Assembly (NCBI GenBank): GCA_963928645.1
Contig: CAWVGT010000205.1
Span: 1 to 7,265 of the forward strand
Origin: Fimadaptatus sp963928645
Lineage (GTDB): Bacteria; Bacillota; Clostridia; Christensenellales; Aristaeellaceae
Reading direction: 5' to 3'
Length of the DNA: 7,265 bases
The notes under the pieces are model-generated. The model was not told where the DNA came from and made no database searches. It saw only the letters and a list, made by a program, of their open reading frames with translations. Of the stretch, positions 5,261 through 7,265 are shown piece by piece. The translations under genes were made by a program, and so were the position numbers. How positions within the stretch are numbered: the first letter of the stretch is position 1; each line of letters starts with the position of its first letter.

Positions 5261-7265
5261 TCAAACGTCGTCGTCCTCGGGCGCGTCGGAGTCATCCTGC
5301 TGCTCTAAGAGCAGCTCGTCGGCCAGCGCCTGCACCTTGCCGGCGGCGTCGCCAATGTCGAGCGAGTCGGTCATGCGCACGCGCGGCGCCTCGTCCACGT
5401 AGACCTCCCGGGCGGGCGCGGCGTCCTGCGGCGCGTCGGGCTCGTCCTCGGCCTCATCCTCGGCCTCGGCGCGCGCCACGCACACTATGCGGCACTCGTC
5501 GGCGACCCTCATCAGCCGCACGCCCTGGGTGTTGCGGCCCATCTCGCTGATCTCGCCGACCGGCGTGCGTATCATCTGGCCGTCGTCGGTTATCATCAGT
5601 ATGTCCTCGCCCTCGCGCACCAGCAGCTGGCCGGCGAGCAGGCCGGTCTTGTCGGTCAGGTTCATGGCCTTTATGCCCTTGCCGCCGCGCGACTGTATGC
5701 GGTACTCGTCGACCGAGGTGCGCTTGCCGTAGCCGCACTCGCTGATGGACAGCACCGAGGCGTCCTCGCTTATCACCGACATGTCCACGACCTCGTCGCC
5801 GTCGTCCAGCTCTATCGACTTGACGCCCTGCGCCGAGCGGCCCATCGGGCGCGCGTCGGTCTCGGCAAAGCGTATCGCCATGCCCATGCGCGTGCCCAGT
5901 ATCAGCTCGCGTGCGCCGTCGGTCAGCGCCACCGCCATCAGCTCGTCGTCGTCGCGCGGTATTATCGCGATCAGGCCGGTCTTGCGCAGGTTGGCGAACT
6001 CGCTCAGCGGGGTGCGCTTTATCACGCCGCGGCGCGTGGCCATTATGAGGAACTTGCCGTCGCGCTCGGCGTCCTTGGGCAGTGGCAGCATCGCGGTGAC
6101 CTTCTCGCCGCCCTCAAGCTGGAGCAGGTTGACCGCGGCGGTGCCGCGCGCCTGGCGGCCAGCCTCGGGTATCTCGTAGCACTGCAGCTGGTAGACCCGG
6201 CCGCGGTTGGTAAAGAACATCAGCGTGTCGTGCGTGGTCGTCACGTACATGCCTATCACGCAGTCCTCCTCGCGCGTGCCGGCGCCGAGTATGCCCTTGC
6301 CGCCGCGCTTTTGCGCGTGGTAGGTCGAGGCGGCGGTGCGCTTGAGGTAGCCAAAGCGCGTGAGCGTGACTACGGTGCTCTCCTCCTGTATGATGTCGAG
6401 CATGTCTATCTCGTCGGGCAGCGCGGTTATCTCGGTGCGGCGCGGGTCGGCGTAGCGGCCCTTTATCTCGAGCATCTCGTCCTTGATGATGCCTATGAGT
6501 ATCCCCTCGTCGCTGAGCACGGTGTTCAGGTATGCTATCTGGCGCAGCAGCTCGTCGTACTCGGCCTGGAGCTTGTCGCGCTCCATGCCGGTCAGGCGCT
6601 GGAAGCGCATGTCGAGTATGGCCTGGGCCTGGCGCTCGGAGAGCTCGAACTGGCTCATCAGCCCGTCGCGGGCCTCCTGCACGGTGCGCGAGGCGCGTAT
6701 CAGCGATATCACCGCGTCGATGTGGTCCAGCGCTATCAGCAGCCCGGCCAGTATGTGGGCGCGCTGCTGGGCCTTGTCCAGGTCGAAGCGGGTGCGGCGG
6801 GTCACTACGTCCTTCTGATGCTCGAGGTAGTAGTGTATGACCTGCCTCAGCGAGAGTATCTTGGGCTCGCCGTCGACCAGCGCCAGCATGTTCACGCCGA
6901 ACGACTCCTGCAGCTGCGTGTGCTTGAACAGCTGGTTGAGTATCACGTTGGCGTTTACGTCGCGGCGCACCTCTATCACTATGCGCATGCCGGTGCGGTC
7001 GGACTCGTCGCGTATGTCGGTTATGCCGTCGACGCGCTTTTCGTGCACCAGCTCGGCTATCTTCTCGATGAGCCGGGCCTTGTTGACCATGTACGGTATC
7101 TCGGTCACGACGATGCGGCTCTTGCCCTGGGCCATGGGCTCTATCTCGGTGCGCGAGCGGGTGACTATCTTGCCGCGACCGGTGGCGTAGGCCTCGTGTA
7201 TGCCGGCCTTGCCCATGATTATGCCGCCGGTGGGGAAGTCGGGGCCCTTTATGAACTGCATCAGC
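5261..7265 (-). CDS. gyrA: DNA gyrase subunit A, lacking N-terminal part (5' end outside window)
   Basis: GyrA with GyrB introduces negative supercoils using ATP; cytoplasmic, essential. The frame runs off the right edge; the visible part is about 667 residues, numbered here from the Met at 7261. Residues 1-290 are the rest of the breakage-reunion domain (QFIKGPDFPTGG, SRIVVTEIPYMVNK, ESDRTGMRIVIE, LSERQAQAILDMRFQRLTG) with the long coiled coil around 150-265. The C-terminal beta-propeller follows: GyrA box QKRGGKG at 317-323 (6293-6313) and repeat motifs such as QSRGGKG (523-529) and MGRNTQGVRLMR (574-585). The GyrA box favours gyrase over topoisomerase IV ParC. The catalytic Tyr and quinolone-resistance region lie outside the window. 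Residues 597-666 form a long acidic tail (EDEAEDEPDAP, DDSDAPEDDDV). Stop TGA at 5263-5261, with a likely terminator 30 bp on. The gene faces the glgP-GH13 unit. Confidence 0.97.
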   Translation of the reverse strand, partial: LMQFIKGPDFPTGGIIMGKAGIHEAYATGRGKIVTRSRTEIEPMAQGKSRIVVTEIPYMVNKARLIEKIAELVHEKRVDGITDIRDESDRTGMRIVIEVRRDVNANVILNQLFKHTQLQESFGVNMLALVDGEPKILSLRQVIHYYLEHQKDVVTRRTRFDLDKAQQRAHILAGLLIALDHIDAVISLIRASRTVQEARDGLMSQFELSERQAQAILDMRFQRLTGMERDKLQAEYDELLRQIAYLNTVLSDEGILIGIIKDEMLEIKGRYADPRRTEITALPDEIDMLDIIQEESTVVTLTRFGYLKRTAASTYHAQKRGGKGILGAGTREEDCVIGMYVTTTHDTLMFFTNRGRVYQLQCYEIPEAGRQARGTAAVNLLQLEGGEKVTAMLPLPKDAERDGKFLIMATRRGVIKRTPLSEFANLRKTGLIAIIPRDDDELMAVALTDGARELILGTRMGMAIRFAETDARPMGRSAQGVKSIELDDGDEVVDMSVISEDASVLSISECGYGKRTSVDEYRIQSRGGKGIKAMNLTDKTGLLAGQLLVREGEDILMITDDGQMIRTPVGEISEMGRNTQGVRLMRVADECRIVCVARAEAEDEAEDEPDAPQDAAPAREVYVDEAPRVRMTDSLDIGDAAGKVQALADELLLEQQDDSDAPEDDDV

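Overview
The window comes from a GC-rich bacterium, most likely a Bacillota/Clostridia-type gut or anaerobic lineage. That placement is an inference from the GH13 and GyrA sequence style, not a proof. Coding DNA is strongly GC-rich, yet isoleucine is often written ATA, which is unusual at this GC content. Two gene blocks face each other (convergent), separated by about 2.37 kb that holds no convincing intact gene.

Left block, plus strand (1-2894): the last 179 codons of glycogen/maltodextrin phosphorylase (glgP), including the pyridoxal-phosphate lysine motif. It overlaps by 4 bp (ATGA) with a complete 785-residue GH13 alpha-amylase/neopullulanase-type hydrolase. Together they form a cytoplasmic alpha-glucan breakdown unit: the phosphorylase releases glucose-1-phosphate and the hydrolase cuts internal or short alpha-glucans. 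The GH13 protein keeps its catalytic Asp, Glu and Asp, but two low-complexity Ala/Gly/Pro/Arg/Glu-rich stretches (residues about 147-238 and 406-479) interrupt its barrel.

Centre (2895-5260): a degenerate array of repeats with a period of about 212-223 bp. Each unit has a dyad of about 60-65 bp with arms GCTTTGTCAA...CTGA / TCAG...TTGACAAAGC, plus a spacer of about 147-158 bp. Eight dyads are visible (here called A-H). There are two spacer families, type 1 (A-B, D-E, E-F, F-G) and type 2 (B-C, G-H), and two core sequences (CCGGGTGG in A-C, CGCGCC-like in D-H). A 0.95-kb non-repeat block (3383-4330) sits between C and D. It carries faint coding-like frames with in-frame stops and frame changes, and may be a dead gene. 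Dyad H lies just past the gyrA stop and looks like its terminator. Dyad A lies just past the GH13 stop, and dyad C has a plus-strand terminator form.

Right block, minus strand (5261-7265): DNA gyrase subunit A (gyrA), lacking its N-terminal part (catalytic tyrosine and quinolone-resistance region are beyond the window). It shows the rest of the breakage-reunion domain, a GyrA box (QKRGGKG), the beta-propeller repeats and a long acidic tail.

The most interesting item is the repeat array. It is clear in the sequence, but what it does cannot be settled from this window.
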